Shown piece after piece: positions 24,601 through 34,640 of a stretch of DNA of 64,000 nt. The DNA lies in NCBI GenBank assembly GCA_023512835.1, contig CM042089.1:11733759-11797758 (forward strand). Reading direction: 5' to 3'. The position numbers were made by a program, and so were the translations under genes. Source of the stretch: Taxillus chinensis (Eukaryota > Streptophyta > Magnoliopsida > Santalales > Loranthaceae). Below the pieces are notes generated by a model, which worked only from the letters and a program-made list of their open reading frames with translations, was not told where the DNA came from and made no database searches. Numbering within the stretch: position 1 is the stretch's first letter; each line of letters begins with the position of its first letter.

Positions 24601-24797
24601 AACGGACCCAAACCCATAAATCTAAGTATCGAACCTTGGCCCTAGGATGGGTTGCGGTTGTTTATGCTCGTTATTAGTCTATTATATATATATCATTCTA
24701 TAAACCAAACACAGAACAAGAATAAAATAAAAAAAAACATCACACGTACTTGTCCAATGTCTCGCTCCGACTTGCCATAACTAACTGGATCTGCCAT
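15630..24797 (-). CDS. PRAF: PRAF/RLD-type PH, RCC1, FYVE and BRX domain protein
   Basis: Nine coding exons on the minus strand: 24797-24750, 22171-22085, 20327-20238, 20088-20002, 19895-19791, 19141-17081, 16947-16801, 16704-16301 and 15801-15630. All introns are GT-AG, phases agree, and the product is 1066 residues, a normal length for the family. It starts [19 protein letters not shown] domain spans about residues 17-130 ([20 protein letters not shown], then [15 protein letters not shown]). Seven RCC1 repeats run from about 227 to 600 ([21 protein letters not shown] and others). A FYVE zinc finger covers about 609-675, with [10 protein letters not shown] in place of the canonical HHC-rich motif. 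A serine/proline-rich region and coiled coil follow (about 790-900), and a C-terminal BRX domain ends with [12 protein letters not shown]. In Arabidopsis, RLD members bind LAZY proteins through BRX and act in membrane recruitment and auxin-linked polarity. The first intron (2.6 kb) holds a solo LTR and a MITE. A TTTCAG just upstream of the start suggests a 5' untranslated intron. Confidence 0.95.
23334..23719 (+). mobile_element. Solo LTR in PRAF intron 1
   Basis: A 386-bp sequence starts TGTCACGCCCCGAAC and ends CCCCATGACA, with ATAT directly on both sides as a short target duplication. It is homologous to the two LTRs of the TRIM-like element at 60522-61717, for example in the shared TTGGCCATCC and CTGGAG-CGTTCTCCT blocks. 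Its LTR sense strand is plus, opposite to the host gene. It has no internal coding sequence, so it is a solo LTR left by recombination between two LTRs. Confidence 0.75.
23773..24182. mobile_element. Harbinger-like MITE, copy 2
   Basis: A 410-bp relative of the MITE at 416-829. The left terminus is GAGCACTAGTAGC and the right terminus ends GTGTTAGTGCTC. The flanking trinucleotides are TGA and TAG, so the original TAA or TTA duplication has probably mutated. It lies inside intron 1 of the PRAF gene. Confidence 0.7.
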
Positions 24798-25200
24798 TCC
24801 ATCTGAAACAATGGTTAGGGGGGAGCCGCCGGAGAAGCGTGCGCGTCTCAGCCAATGTCTTCATAGGTGAATGTCTATTATGCTTTGGCCTATCATCAAA
24901 ATTTGTCTAAGCTACGTATTCGAGGTGAGATGATCTCACACGCCGATACCGTGATTTTCATATATAGGACAAGTGTTGGATCGGACTATCTTGGTTCGAA
25001 CCTCGGAGGTTAACACAGCCTCGAATCGCTATCGCAACAATTACTGTTCCCTAGCTTCGTCGAAGAGGATCTGAGAGATGTTCAGAGAGAAAGGAGGGAA
25101 GAGAAAGAGAGAGAGGGAAAGTCGGGGAAGGTTTAGACGGAGGCGATTTTGGCGCGCTTCTTTTTACTGCTGTGGGTGGTGCTTCAACACGTGGCTATAG
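24798..25200 (-). promoter_or_regulatory. PRAF 5' untranslated and promoter region
   Basis: Reading on the minus strand, a CT-rich stretch (plus-strand GA-rich, about 25085-25125) looks like a transcript leader. A splice acceptor TTTCAG just before the start codon suggests a leader intron of a few hundred bases. An E2F-like site TTTTGGCGCG lies at 25147-25156 on the plus strand. No TATA box was confidently placed. The assignments are by position and motif only. Confidence 0.4.
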
Positions 25201-26458
25201 TGGGAGCAGTTGGATCAGGGCACTGTAGCTTGCACATCCCGACCGTTGGGTCCGTGTGGGCATTGGAGTGCGCTTACTTGGCCGTTGGATCGCTGGGCAA
25301 TTTCATTTCGTTTTTTATTTATCACTGCTTACTGCTATGCTTTTTCAAATTTTCAAAATGCCGTTTTGAAAATTAGTCTAGTCTCTCTCTCTCTTTTTTT
25401 TTTACCTAATAAAAAACGTGTTCTATATTTCATGAAAATTTCTCAATCAATTTAAAAATTCACATTTGAACACTCTATTACATTCCATTTATACAAGTGG
25501 GTATGTCCATAATTAATTTATGATCTCGCAATCAATAAAAATATTATCCATGAAACTCACGAATTTATTAAATTTAATATTTAATGTCATCATAAATAAA
25601 TTATTTTAGGAGAAAGTATTTACTATTTTTTTAAAAAACTATTTTATCAAAATTCAACTGCCTAAAATAATTATTGAAAAATTAATTTTAAAAATAAATT
25701 ATCCATTTTAAGTTTTTAGCCACTACGATAGTATAACGTTATATAGCGTTATTAACTAATTATAGTCATGAACAATAATTAGCCATGAGATAGAAATAGT
25801 ATTGCTAAAAACTAGTCATATAAATGAATTCTACGATGAAAAAAATAGAATTACAAGAAAATAGTTAGAGAATCCAAGAAAAGTTAGACGATATAATATC
25901 AAGTTCTTGAATGAATATACAATTTTTAAACGGTTTTTTTTGAAAAAAAAAAAAAAAAAAAAGGGAATAAAAAGAGTTTACTAAAGGGAGAGTTATTTTT
26001 TTGTCCTCGATGGCTCATAATCATTAATTAACATTAAAACAAATTAGGGTCCGAAAACTTTTTAACTTACATCACTACTACTATGGTAAATGTTGGAAGA
26101 AGATTATATAACTTTATTATAAAAGTTCGCTCGCCTCAGGGGGTATTTAAATATGAAAAAATTTATGTTAATCATAAAATATTATTATATGGTCAAATTT
26201 TAGTTAAAGGTATAAGCCTTTTATTTATGTGTTATGTTATGGTATTTTATTTTAATTAATTATGTTATTTTTTTATTACATGTGCCAATTTTTTATCATA
26301 AATTTAAAGTTTTTAAATTTTAAATACGTTGATTAAAAGAACATGATAACTCCATAAAAAATGCAAGACCTTTTAAAATATAATTTTAAATCCGCATACT
26401 CGGTTTACAATTTATCATACACTTTTGGTGATCAAGCAAAAAAAATGTGATAGAAGGG
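25201..26458. other. Intergenic, strongly AT-rich
   Basis: No gene, RNA or element boundary was recognised. A long A run is present near 25939-25960. Confidence 0.5.
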
Positions 26459-28132
26459 TGTTGACATGAGCCAGACGTATCTCGTGTGTCGCAAGACATC
26501 TTCTATCTGGGATTATTTTCTTATATTTACTTTCCTTTTTAAGTAGAAGTCTTTCCTTTTAATTTACTTTCCTTTATTTCATTTGCATTAGTATTTCCTT
26601 TTTATTATTTCCTTTATTTAATTAGGGGGGGGTTTTTGTTATTTTTTAATTAGGGTATTTTGATATTAAGTTTCCAATTCCTATTAACTGGTTTGCCTAT
26701 AAATAAGCCTTGCATTCAGGATGTTAATAAATCATTCAAGAGTGTTTTACCAATTATAAACTCTCACATTTAGAGGTTTATTCTTATTTCAAAGGGGGGG
26801 GGTTTGGGTAATCCTGATTTAGGGGGGTTTGGGGGGTCCATCTCTAGATTGTTGTTGGATCCTAATCAAGGTCCTCAACAATTTGGTGCTTTCAGGGAGA
26901 TAGAGACCTAATCAAGATTTCTCATTGACTTATCAATTTCATTGAGAGATCATCATTAAGATTTCTCAATTTTATCTCGCGTTTTTTATAAAGCAATGAC
27001 GGAGAGCGGAAGGACGAACATACAACGATTTGAGCCCTGGAGAATTCCATGACAGGAGAGCTTTCAACAACTTTAGCAAAGATGGTTCGATTCCAAGACA
27101 GAATTAGTCGAAAATTGATCGATTATTCGCATACAAGGGAAAAGATCCTATAGGATGAAGCGAGCTTGATCGTAGGTCACAACAAACTTCACAGGTGAGG
27201 TGAGGAAGATATTTCATAAGCGAGGTTGAAGATGAACCATGTTTTCGAGGCTCAACAAGGATCATTACATGAGGTCTAAAGTTCGGGGACTCTTTTAAAG
27301 GGGGATGACCCAACTCCAACTTCGATATCTTGATTCCTTTGATTTCCTCTACCGTGGTGAATAATGCCCAAGTCAAAGTCAACAAGGCCATCACCATTAG
27401 AAGAGTCTCTCAACAACATGATCTTTGTCCTCGATGATGCCCAGGTTAGGCAATGCCCTCGACGCAAGGCGCACCCGGTATTGTAATTGTTCCCAACAAC
27501 GTGGCCTTAATTGGACGACCGATTGCTCAACCCTCCCGGTTTTGCGGGAGTCTAATTTTGTGACAATGAGGGCGGGAGATTCACACAAGGAATGAAGTCG
27601 GGAAATTTATAAAGGATTATGGGTTTAGGGTTTTGTGGGTTTCGGATAAATTTTCCCTTGGGGACAAGGGTGTCTTTGAAGGGGGGGGGAAGTTATAAAT
27701 ACGTATGATTAAAAGAACATTGAACAGGTATGTTGGGAAAAAAATTTTTTTTTGGGGGGTTTTTTTTTATTCTTTTATATTTACTTTCCTTTTTAGTAGA
27801 AGTCTTTCCTTTTAATTTACTTTCCTTTATTTAATTTGCATTAGTATTTCCTTTTTATTACTTTCCTTTATTTAATTAGGGTATTTTGGTATTTTACTTT
27901 AGTTTCCTAAGTGTATTAAGTTTCCAATTCCTAGTTCCTGGTTTGCCTATAAATAGGCCTTGGATTCGGATGTAATAAAATGTAATAAATCATTCAAGAG
28001 TGTTTTACCAATTATAAACTCTCACATTAGAGGTTTATTCTTATTTCGGCTTTTCCAGGTTTAATACTTGAATCGCTTGGGCTAGGGTTTGGGTAAATTT
28101 AGTTTGTTGGATCCTAATCAAGGTCCTCAACA
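26459..28132 (+). mobile_element. Decayed non-coding LTR retrotransposon
   Basis: Direct repeats at about 26459-26880 and 27731-28132 both end GGTCCTCAACA and share TAAATCATTCAAGAGTG, GGTTTGCCTATAAATA (a TATA box) and GTTTATTCTTATTT blocks. The first base past the left repeat opens a primer-site-like TTTGGTGCTTTCAGGG. The roughly 850-bp interior has no retrotransposon protein frame that I can recognise; purine runs near 27680 could be the polypurine tract. Long G runs interrupt the left LTR. No target duplication is seen. Confidence 0.7.
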
Positions 28133-28360
28133 AAATGTTATAGAAAATCCATGTCAAAGTTACATATACTTGTTTGATTTTAAACACTATTTTTTCATGG
28201 AATTTTCAATATGTAACTCTTATTCTTTCCTTAACTAGAATCGTGATTAGATATGTAAGATTAGCTAACACAATAACACAAAATGTAGATATTGTATTTA
28301 TTATTCAAATATTGTCATCTGCGCGTAAGTGAGGCCGCGAGAAAAGGGTGACAATTTCAA
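28133..28360. other. 3' flank of first GST gene
   Basis: AT-rich sequence that should contain the 3' untranslated region and polyadenylation signals of the minus-strand gene. No feature was pinned down. Confidence 0.4.
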
Positions 28361-28763
28361 TTAAACCGTGATCCGCCCATGAGACGCAGAGGTGAGCAAT
28401 GTTCTGCGGGTGTGAAAATAGTGTAGCATTTTGTCGCGAGGAGGCAGGCTATCTTTAATGGCGGGGTGGTTCAGGAAGCTCTCTGCCCATGAGCTGACCA
28501 AAGGAAATTTATGTGGGTCTAAAATCCGCATCTGCCCAACTTCTTCGATCACTGGTAGCCAATACGCAATCCAACCAACCGCAATGTCTAAATACCCAAT
28601 ACTCTCCCCTCCAAAGAACCTGCCACCACGCTTCCCTAGCTCTCCTTCCATCTTCTCCAGGGCTTCTATTGCCACACTCACAGCCTCCTCTTGGGCTGCC
28701 CCTTCAGATGCCAGACCATTAAATGAAGCTTCCAATAACTACACCCAAATAATCTAATCAGAT

Positions 28764-28813
<50 letters not shown>

Positions 28814-29293
28814 CCTGCATATAAGAAACAAAAGGCTCATCTTCATACACATTTACATGGACATTTGAATCTCCGTATGTTTTCCTGACTTGTCCAAATG
28901 TTGATATAATTTAATTGGATCGCATTAGAAGAATGAAATTAATTAAACTCTCACCTTGTGTTCTGCAAACTGAGCCCAAAAGCGAGCCACGGCTCTCTGG
29001 TGAGGGTCTTGGGGCAGCAGCAGCGGAGCCTGGTTCCACGCCTCGTCGATGTACTCGAGAATGATGAAAGACTCGGCGATGGGTCGGCCGCGATGGACGA
29101 GAACGGGGACCTTTCGGCCTACTGGGTTCAGCTTCAGAAGCAGAGGGCTCTTATTGAAGATGTCTTCTTCTATGTATTCAAAATCGACCCCCTTCAGCTT
29201 CAAGGCCCACTCCACCCGCCTAACGAATGGACTGACCCAGAACCCCACCAGCTTCACCCCCGACCCCGAGTCTAAGTCTGCTTTGCTCGCCAT
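28361..29293 (-). CDS. GSTU: Tau-class glutathione S-transferase (copy 1)
   Basis: Two exons, 29293-28955 and 28738-28361, joined by a 216-bp GT-AG intron in phase 0, give 238 residues. The one-intron structure and its position after the thioredoxin-like domain fit plant tau GSTs. The N-terminal domain has [18 protein letters not shown] with the likely catalytic serine at residue 21, VPVLVH at the glutathione site and [11 protein letters not shown] with the E-S pair that binds the gamma-glutamyl group. The helical C-terminal domain starts after [11 protein letters not shown] and contains [20 protein letters not shown]. Tau GSTs are cytosolic dimers that conjugate glutathione to xenobiotics and oxidised lipids. 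Copy 2 at 32659-33499 is a close paralogue in the same orientation. The intron carries a TA microsatellite. Substrate is unknown. Confidence 0.95.
28769..28808. repeat. TA microsatellite in GST intron
   Basis: About 20 TA units inside the single intron of the first GST gene. They account for part of the size difference from the 124-bp intron of the second gene. Confidence 0.9.
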
Positions 29294-29370
29294 ATCAATA
29301 ACAATAACACCCCTTTAGACCACCACAATAACACCCCTTTAGACCACTGCTCGCTTGCCTATCATGGTGG

Positions 29371-29382
29371 CTTTTTATATAC
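29371..29382 (-). promoter_or_regulatory. TATA box of GST copy 1
   Basis: On the minus strand the sequence reads GTATATAAAAAG, about 80 bases upstream of the start codon at 29293, a normal distance for a plant TATA box. Confidence 0.65.
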
Positions 29383-29494
29383 TTTCTCTGTTCTGGAAAA
29401 TTTAACCCGTGACTTCTTCTTCTTTTTGCAATTTTTTTTGCACTTTGACTCGTCGAATCTCTAGAAACACGATGCGTATGTGTGGTTGATCTTA

Positions 29495-29509
29495 GCGTCA
29501 TCAATGACC
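29495..29509 (-). promoter_or_regulatory. TGACG-type palindrome upstream of GST copy 1
   Basis: GCGTCATCAATGACC keeps one full TGACG half-site (as CGTCA) and one degenerate half. It is homologous to the perfect versions upstream of GST copy 2 and lies about 205 bp before the start codon. TGACG elements (as-1/ocs type) bind TGA bZIP factors and drive stress induction of many tau GST genes. Function here is inferred. Confidence 0.5.
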
Positions 29510-29719
29510 TATTTAAAGGGTTCCAAACAGATCTCTCTTTTTTTCTATCTTTTTTTCTTTCACGTCCAAACACATCATTGGCAACACACGAGAAAAGAAA
29601 ACTGGAAGGAAAAAAAAAAGTGATCAACGTTCGTGTGCTGTCAGCCGTCGTGCTGCCCACATTAACAAATTCTCGTATTGGGGTGGCGTCGTGGCGAGCC
29701 CATTTATATTGAATTAAGG

Positions 29720-30739
29720 CTCCTTCGAGTAGAAACTGGGCTTTTAGCTGGAGAAGTTGATTCCATTAATACCGCATGCCGATCCACAGAACAACATACC
29801 CTTGTTTACTCCGCAATATAAGACTACAATTCAAGTATCATGTTGGCATTATTAACATATGACGGTTTTTAGTATTATCAATTGCACTAGGGAGAGATAT
29901 CAGTCAACATTGATCAACGGCGTTTTGGAAAGATGGGTCAATAACATTAGACAGTAACTAATGTAGTCAATGCCTATCAATATTGGCTGCCAAAATTGAA
30001 TCTGTCCTATTCCGCCCCAAGATACTGACCTGATTTAACTCATTCCGACAAACTATCAGATTGGACTAGAGTCTTATTGATCCACTCCAATCTAAAAATT
30101 TTCAAAGAATATATGATAAAAAATATCAACTCAAACTGCCCAAATCACTGGGTCAGGTTCAAGTCCGCCAATATTCAGACCCAACCCGATTCATTGTCAT
30201 TCCTAGCTGCTTCCGGTCAATGAGAATAGATGACATTGATCAAACACTTTGTATCCTTGCATGGTTTACTATGGGTTAACCTTATGATGGAGACTTACAT
30301 AAATTGATTTCAACTTAAGCTAAATAGGATAATGGCTTTAGTTTTCCAAGATTTTGTGTGAATTATCAAGTCCTATATTAATATTCAAGTCTTCAACGAA
30401 CAATAAAATTTTCAAATTCAACCAGATTGATCCGTACAAATGAATTTTGAAGAGGCTTTCATATTCTAACAACTATCTCATAATCAATTTACATTGTCAC
30501 AAAGTCTACATATAACACATCCTTCAACATTGGGGTCATGACATAAATGTCGACAAGTAAAAACAATGATGATTACATGCAATAAATCATTTAAATCTAA
30601 AATAAGCAAAAGGAATAATTTAAATATGTAGATGTAATAGAGTGAATGGCCTTTATGAGCTTTATTATAAAGACCTGATAAATATAACTTCATATTTGCC
30701 CTTAATACTCCCTACCAAGATGGCTTGTAGGGTTCATGT
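29720..30739. other. Intergenic between the GST genes
   Basis: No gene or clear repeat boundary seen. Confidence 0.45.
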
Positions 30740-31240
30740 ATGGCCATCTTGTGTAGCAACTAAAAGAATGCAGCAAAGGTCAGTGGCTTGGTGAAAAGGT
30801 CAGGCAATGGATGTTGAGAACAAATAAGAAAAACCTTAAGGCCACTTGAAGCAACTTTATCATAAACGAAATGATAGTCGATTTTTATATGTTTTGTTTA
30901 TTTGTGAAAAATGTTTTATTGGGGTCTCTCCAACCAAAAAAATTGATGTAGCACTCCATACACCTTAAAGAATTCAGTATCCATGAAATAACCATGTCAT
31001 CAAGCTATAATTTGTGCTTCAAGTCTAGCAATAGAGCCATTTACGAATCTTACTTTGTTTTTGACCGACAAAGCTAGTAACATCACACTACTCCTATTGG
31101 CATAATTTTCTCCATTTAGTGGTTGGGAAGCAAGTATTTGACCTGGATTCTTAAGGTGGTACAAATAATAAGGATTTAAGGAGTCTTCACAGCTCGTATG
31201 GAGACCCTGACCATAATTAGTCAAAGGCACCATGCAAGAA
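30740..31240 (-). pseudogene. Ty1/copia pol remnant (RNase H end)
   Basis: Reading the minus strand, one frame gives HIKIDYHFVYDKV followed by PLPDLFTKPLTFAA, the hallmark end of copia RNase H (usually HI.IDYHFVR and LADLFTKPL). A degraded NFFGWRDPNKTFFTNKQN stretch lies before it, and ARLEAQIIA, where family members have SAEAEYRA-like residues, before that. Stops and frameshifts break it. No LTR, primer site or complete domain is preserved. It is a fossil fragment between the two GST genes. Confidence 0.75.
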
Positions 31241-32658
31241 GGGAAAGGAAAAATATAGAAGAGAGAAACTTAGTAGATTGTCAATGGATTAATCTTGACA
31301 CTTTAATACCATGTTAATTAAGGCTTATGAATATCAAAACCAATAAAAGAATTTCCATTGATAATATTAAAAGAATATTTTTAATAAAAGAATATTAAAA
31401 AACACCCCTATTTTACGTTGATAGTAGTGATCCAATCTCTTTATCTTTCATCTTTGACATAAAATGTTGAAGATGTTTGGATGGACAACACATAAGTTTC
31501 ATCATATACACAAGAACCCATGTATCAAATGTAAAAAACTTATTAAATCAAAGCCAAAAATCTCCTACTTTTAGCAGTAAATATTTATCCATTCACATTT
31601 GAATAAAATTTTACACACATTTTCAATGTAGTATAATTTAATAATGTCTACTGAAATGACATAATATGTTAGGCCGCCCTGAACAAGAGTTCGCATTCCA
31701 CTGTTTTGTGTTCTTTTATATTTTTCGTAGGCCTTAATGCAAAACTTTCACCATTCACATTAGTCTTCAATCTTTCCGCTTCCATGTTTGGCCCACATAA
31801 TAGGCTTTTACTTCATCATTAAAACATTGATCTTTGTCATCTCCAATTATAACATTCAATCAAGGAAGACATAAAACTATATTTTGTAATAAACTATTAG
31901 CAAATTAGGTAATTAATGGAATAACGAGAATTTCTTATATAATAAAAAAATGTCTCCAATGCATTATATTTAACGAGAATTACTTCATCATTGAAACATT
32001 GATCTTTACACATTATGATATGTAGTGCTTGGTGGGTACCGATGTACTTTTTTTTTAGTTATTAACTTATGACAACACCAATGCATTATATTTAACATTG
32101 CAAACCTTTCTATCTTGTTTACACATTTTAGCAGTTGAAGGATTAACATATATTTTGTCATCTTTAATGGCCGTACTTATAACTAATTACGTAAGTTTTA
32201 TTTGATAGTTCATCTGCCTGTTTAGTGCCTACTTGTTTAATTATAGCATGTAAAGCTGAAATAGTTTATTTGTGCAATAAATTGGAGTTGCAGATCTTAT
32301 GATGAAATGCAGTTGTGTCTTTTCTTTTTGATATTTGTTTTTTTAATGCCAACATGTTTCTGTTATACATTTATTACTGTCGAACATTTGGTTTGTAATT
32401 TTGAATACTTAAAATCTGTCTGTCTACTACCTTCATTTTGGATTAAAGACGCCACAAAAAACATTAAACATTTGCACGAAAGCAGAAATAGAATACAACT
32501 GCCATGCCATCATCATCCTCCCAACCTTTGCGGTTCAATCCTAGCACAAGATTCCTAGTTGGGGACTCTTATTTATTTTCATCTAGTTATTTGGACGAGA
32601 AAAAACCAAAGAAAAAAAAACACACAAACAAACAAATGGCATGTGAAATGGCGTCATT
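31241..32658. other. Intergenic, AT-rich
   Basis: No gene is supported; the 83-codon frame at 32307 has no recognisable family. The end next to 32659 should hold the 3' untranslated region of GST copy 2. Confidence 0.45.
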
Positions 32659-33499
32659 TCAATTACGGGAGAGCCACCCGTGAGATTGAGATGTGAGGAG
32701 TGATCTACGTCCGCGATAATAGTGTAGCATTTTGTCACGGGGAGGCAAGTTTCCCTTGATAACTGGGTGGCTCAAGAAGCTCTCCTTCCATGAAGTGATG
32801 GACGGGAAGTTATGGGGGTCCAATATTTGCACCTGCCCAACTTCCTCGTGCACGGGGAGCCAGTAGGCAATCCACCCAAGCGCGATGTCCACATACCCAA
32901 TACTCTCCCCTCCGAAGAACCTGCCGTTGCTCCTTGCCAACTCTCTTTCTATCTTCTCTAGCGCTTCCTTGGCCACGGTCACTGCCTCCTCTTGGGCTGC
33001 CCCTTCCGAGCCTAAGGCATTATATGTAGCTTCAAAAAGCTGCATGAACAAGACATAATTTATAATTTATACACCATATATATATAACATTAGGTTTTAA
33101 TTACATATACATAACTAACTAACTAATAAAAACTAATTAAAAAGTGATGGGAAATTAACTCACCTTTTGTTCTGCAAAGTTAGCCCAGAAACGAGCCATG
33201 GCTCTCTGGCGAGGTTCCTGGGGCAGCAGCAGCGGTTCCTGCTTCCAAGTCTCGTCGATGTACTCGAGGATGGTGAACGACTCGGGGATGGGTTGGCCGC
33301 CATGGACGAGGACTGGGACCCTTTGGCGCACCGGGTTCAGCTCCAGAAGCAGAGGGCTCTTGTTGAAGATGTCTTCTTCTATGTACTCGAAATCGACCCC
33401 CTTCAGCTTCAAGGCCCACTCCACCCGCCGGACGAAGGGGCTGACCCAAAAGCCCAGCAGCTTCACCTCTGAACCCGAGTCCGCAGGTTTGCTCCCCAT
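32659..33499 (-). CDS. GSTU: Tau-class glutathione S-transferase (copy 2)
   Basis: Exons 33499-33164 and 33039-32659, with a 124-bp GT-AG intron in phase 0, encode 238 residues. The protein begins [18 protein letters not shown]. It has [18 protein letters not shown] with the likely catalytic serine at residue 20, [11 protein letters not shown] and [11 protein letters not shown] in the glutathione site, and [20 protein letters not shown] in the helical domain. It matches copy 1 across its whole length, with the same intron position, so the two arose by tandem duplication; copia debris now lies between them. The enzyme would conjugate glutathione to electrophiles in the cytosol. The promoter has a TATA box and two TGACG palindromes, which suggests inducibility. 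All expected active-site residues are present, so it is probably functional. Confidence 0.95.
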
Positions 33500-33608
33500 A
33501 CCTGCTGATACTGATGAATGATACTATCCCCTGATGATCAATTAATAATATTTATTTTTTATATATTCTTCAATCAGGTGTGGCCATCAACCTTGCCTGT
33601 AATGGCTT

Positions 33609-33620
33609 CTTATATATACT
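33609..33620 (-). promoter_or_regulatory. TATA box of GST copy 2
   Basis: The minus strand reads GTATATATAAGA, about 110 bases upstream of the start codon. The surrounding AGAAGCCAT resembles the equivalent region of copy 1. Confidence 0.6.
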
Positions 33621-33874
33621 CCTACGGGCCGCTGCTGGCTGCTGGAAAATTCAACCCAGATATGACAGCATTTTCACTTTACGTGAACAATTCTTATTTT
33701 GCACCTATATATATCTATAGACACACACACACACACAGTCAGCGAGACAGAGTTAAAAATAGAAAATAAAGAATAAAAAAGCCGAAATCTCAACCAAAAT
33801 AGCTAGACTGAAATTTGAATACGTTGGCGTTGGCATTTGTTGGCTTTGAATCGGGAGACCAGGGATGTGTGAAT

Positions 33875-34225
33875 TTCTCCGGTTGTGACCGTCATGAATG
33901 ACGTACATATATACTTCAAGGGGTCCAAACCCGTCATCTTCTAGCTGATCCAAACACGTCCTTGGCTGCGAGAAATCTCACATTTACCTATAGCGATTAT
34001 GAATCGTTGGGTAAAAAATATAGGCATCACCCAACCTTCTCATTAATGTTAAGTTTCTCTGGTTGTTAGCGTCATGAATGACGTATACATACTTCCAAGT
34101 GGTCCAAACCCGTCATTTTCTAGCTGATCCAAACACGTCCTTGGCTACGAGAAATCTCACATTTACCTATAGCGAATTAGCGATAATGAATCGCTGGGTA
34201 AAAATATAGGTATCACCCAAACCCA
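33875..34225 (-). promoter_or_regulatory. Duplicated ~180-bp upstream cassette with TGACG palindromes
   Basis: Two tandem units (about 33875-34054 and 34055-34225) align at an offset of 180 bases. Each carries a perfect palindrome CGTCATGAATGACG (33890-33903 and 34070-34083), in which two TGACG half-sites face each other, followed by GGTCCAAACCCGTCAT and CCAAACACGTCCTTGGCT blocks. A related single copy lies upstream of GST copy 1 near 29490-29600, so the cassette was part of the GST promoter before the local duplication. TGACG pairs are the core of as-1/ocs elements. The orientation here is inverted rather than the classical direct repeat. Confidence 0.65.
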
Positions 34226-34389
34226 ATCCACCACTATATCATCACCCAACTGTCACATTTGTATTATGAATCGCAAGGATGCTATATAACAAAACGGTAT
34301 TGTTTCACCTACAACGTTGTATTAGTATGTATCGTTTAAAAAAACTCTAAAATAACATCGTTTTGCTGTTTCGAGCAACTCCAACTAGT

Positions 34390-34640
34390 TACGATTATTC
34401 AGATGGCCAGTTGTACGTGATCATGGGAGGTTACTTGCAATCATATGTGGTTAATTTGTTGCGATCAAATATAACCGGTTGCAATCAAGTATGATGAGTT
34501 TGTGACCAAATATGGTGAGTTATGATATGGAAAGTTGCAACTAGTTATGGCTAATTGCTATCACATATGGGCAGTTGTTATCAGGCATGGAGAGTTGCGA
34601 TCAATTATATATGGATGGTTACAGTCAAGTATGATCATTT
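34390..34640. repeat. Degenerate ~20-bp minisatellite
   Basis: Roughly ten to twelve imperfect units of 20-24 bp follow the pattern GTTGCGATCAAGTATGATGA. Recognisable units include GGTTGCAATCAAGTATGATGA-like, GTTGTTATCAGGCATGGAGA-like and GTTACAGTCAAGTATGATCA-like blocks. No gene overlaps it. Confidence 0.65.
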
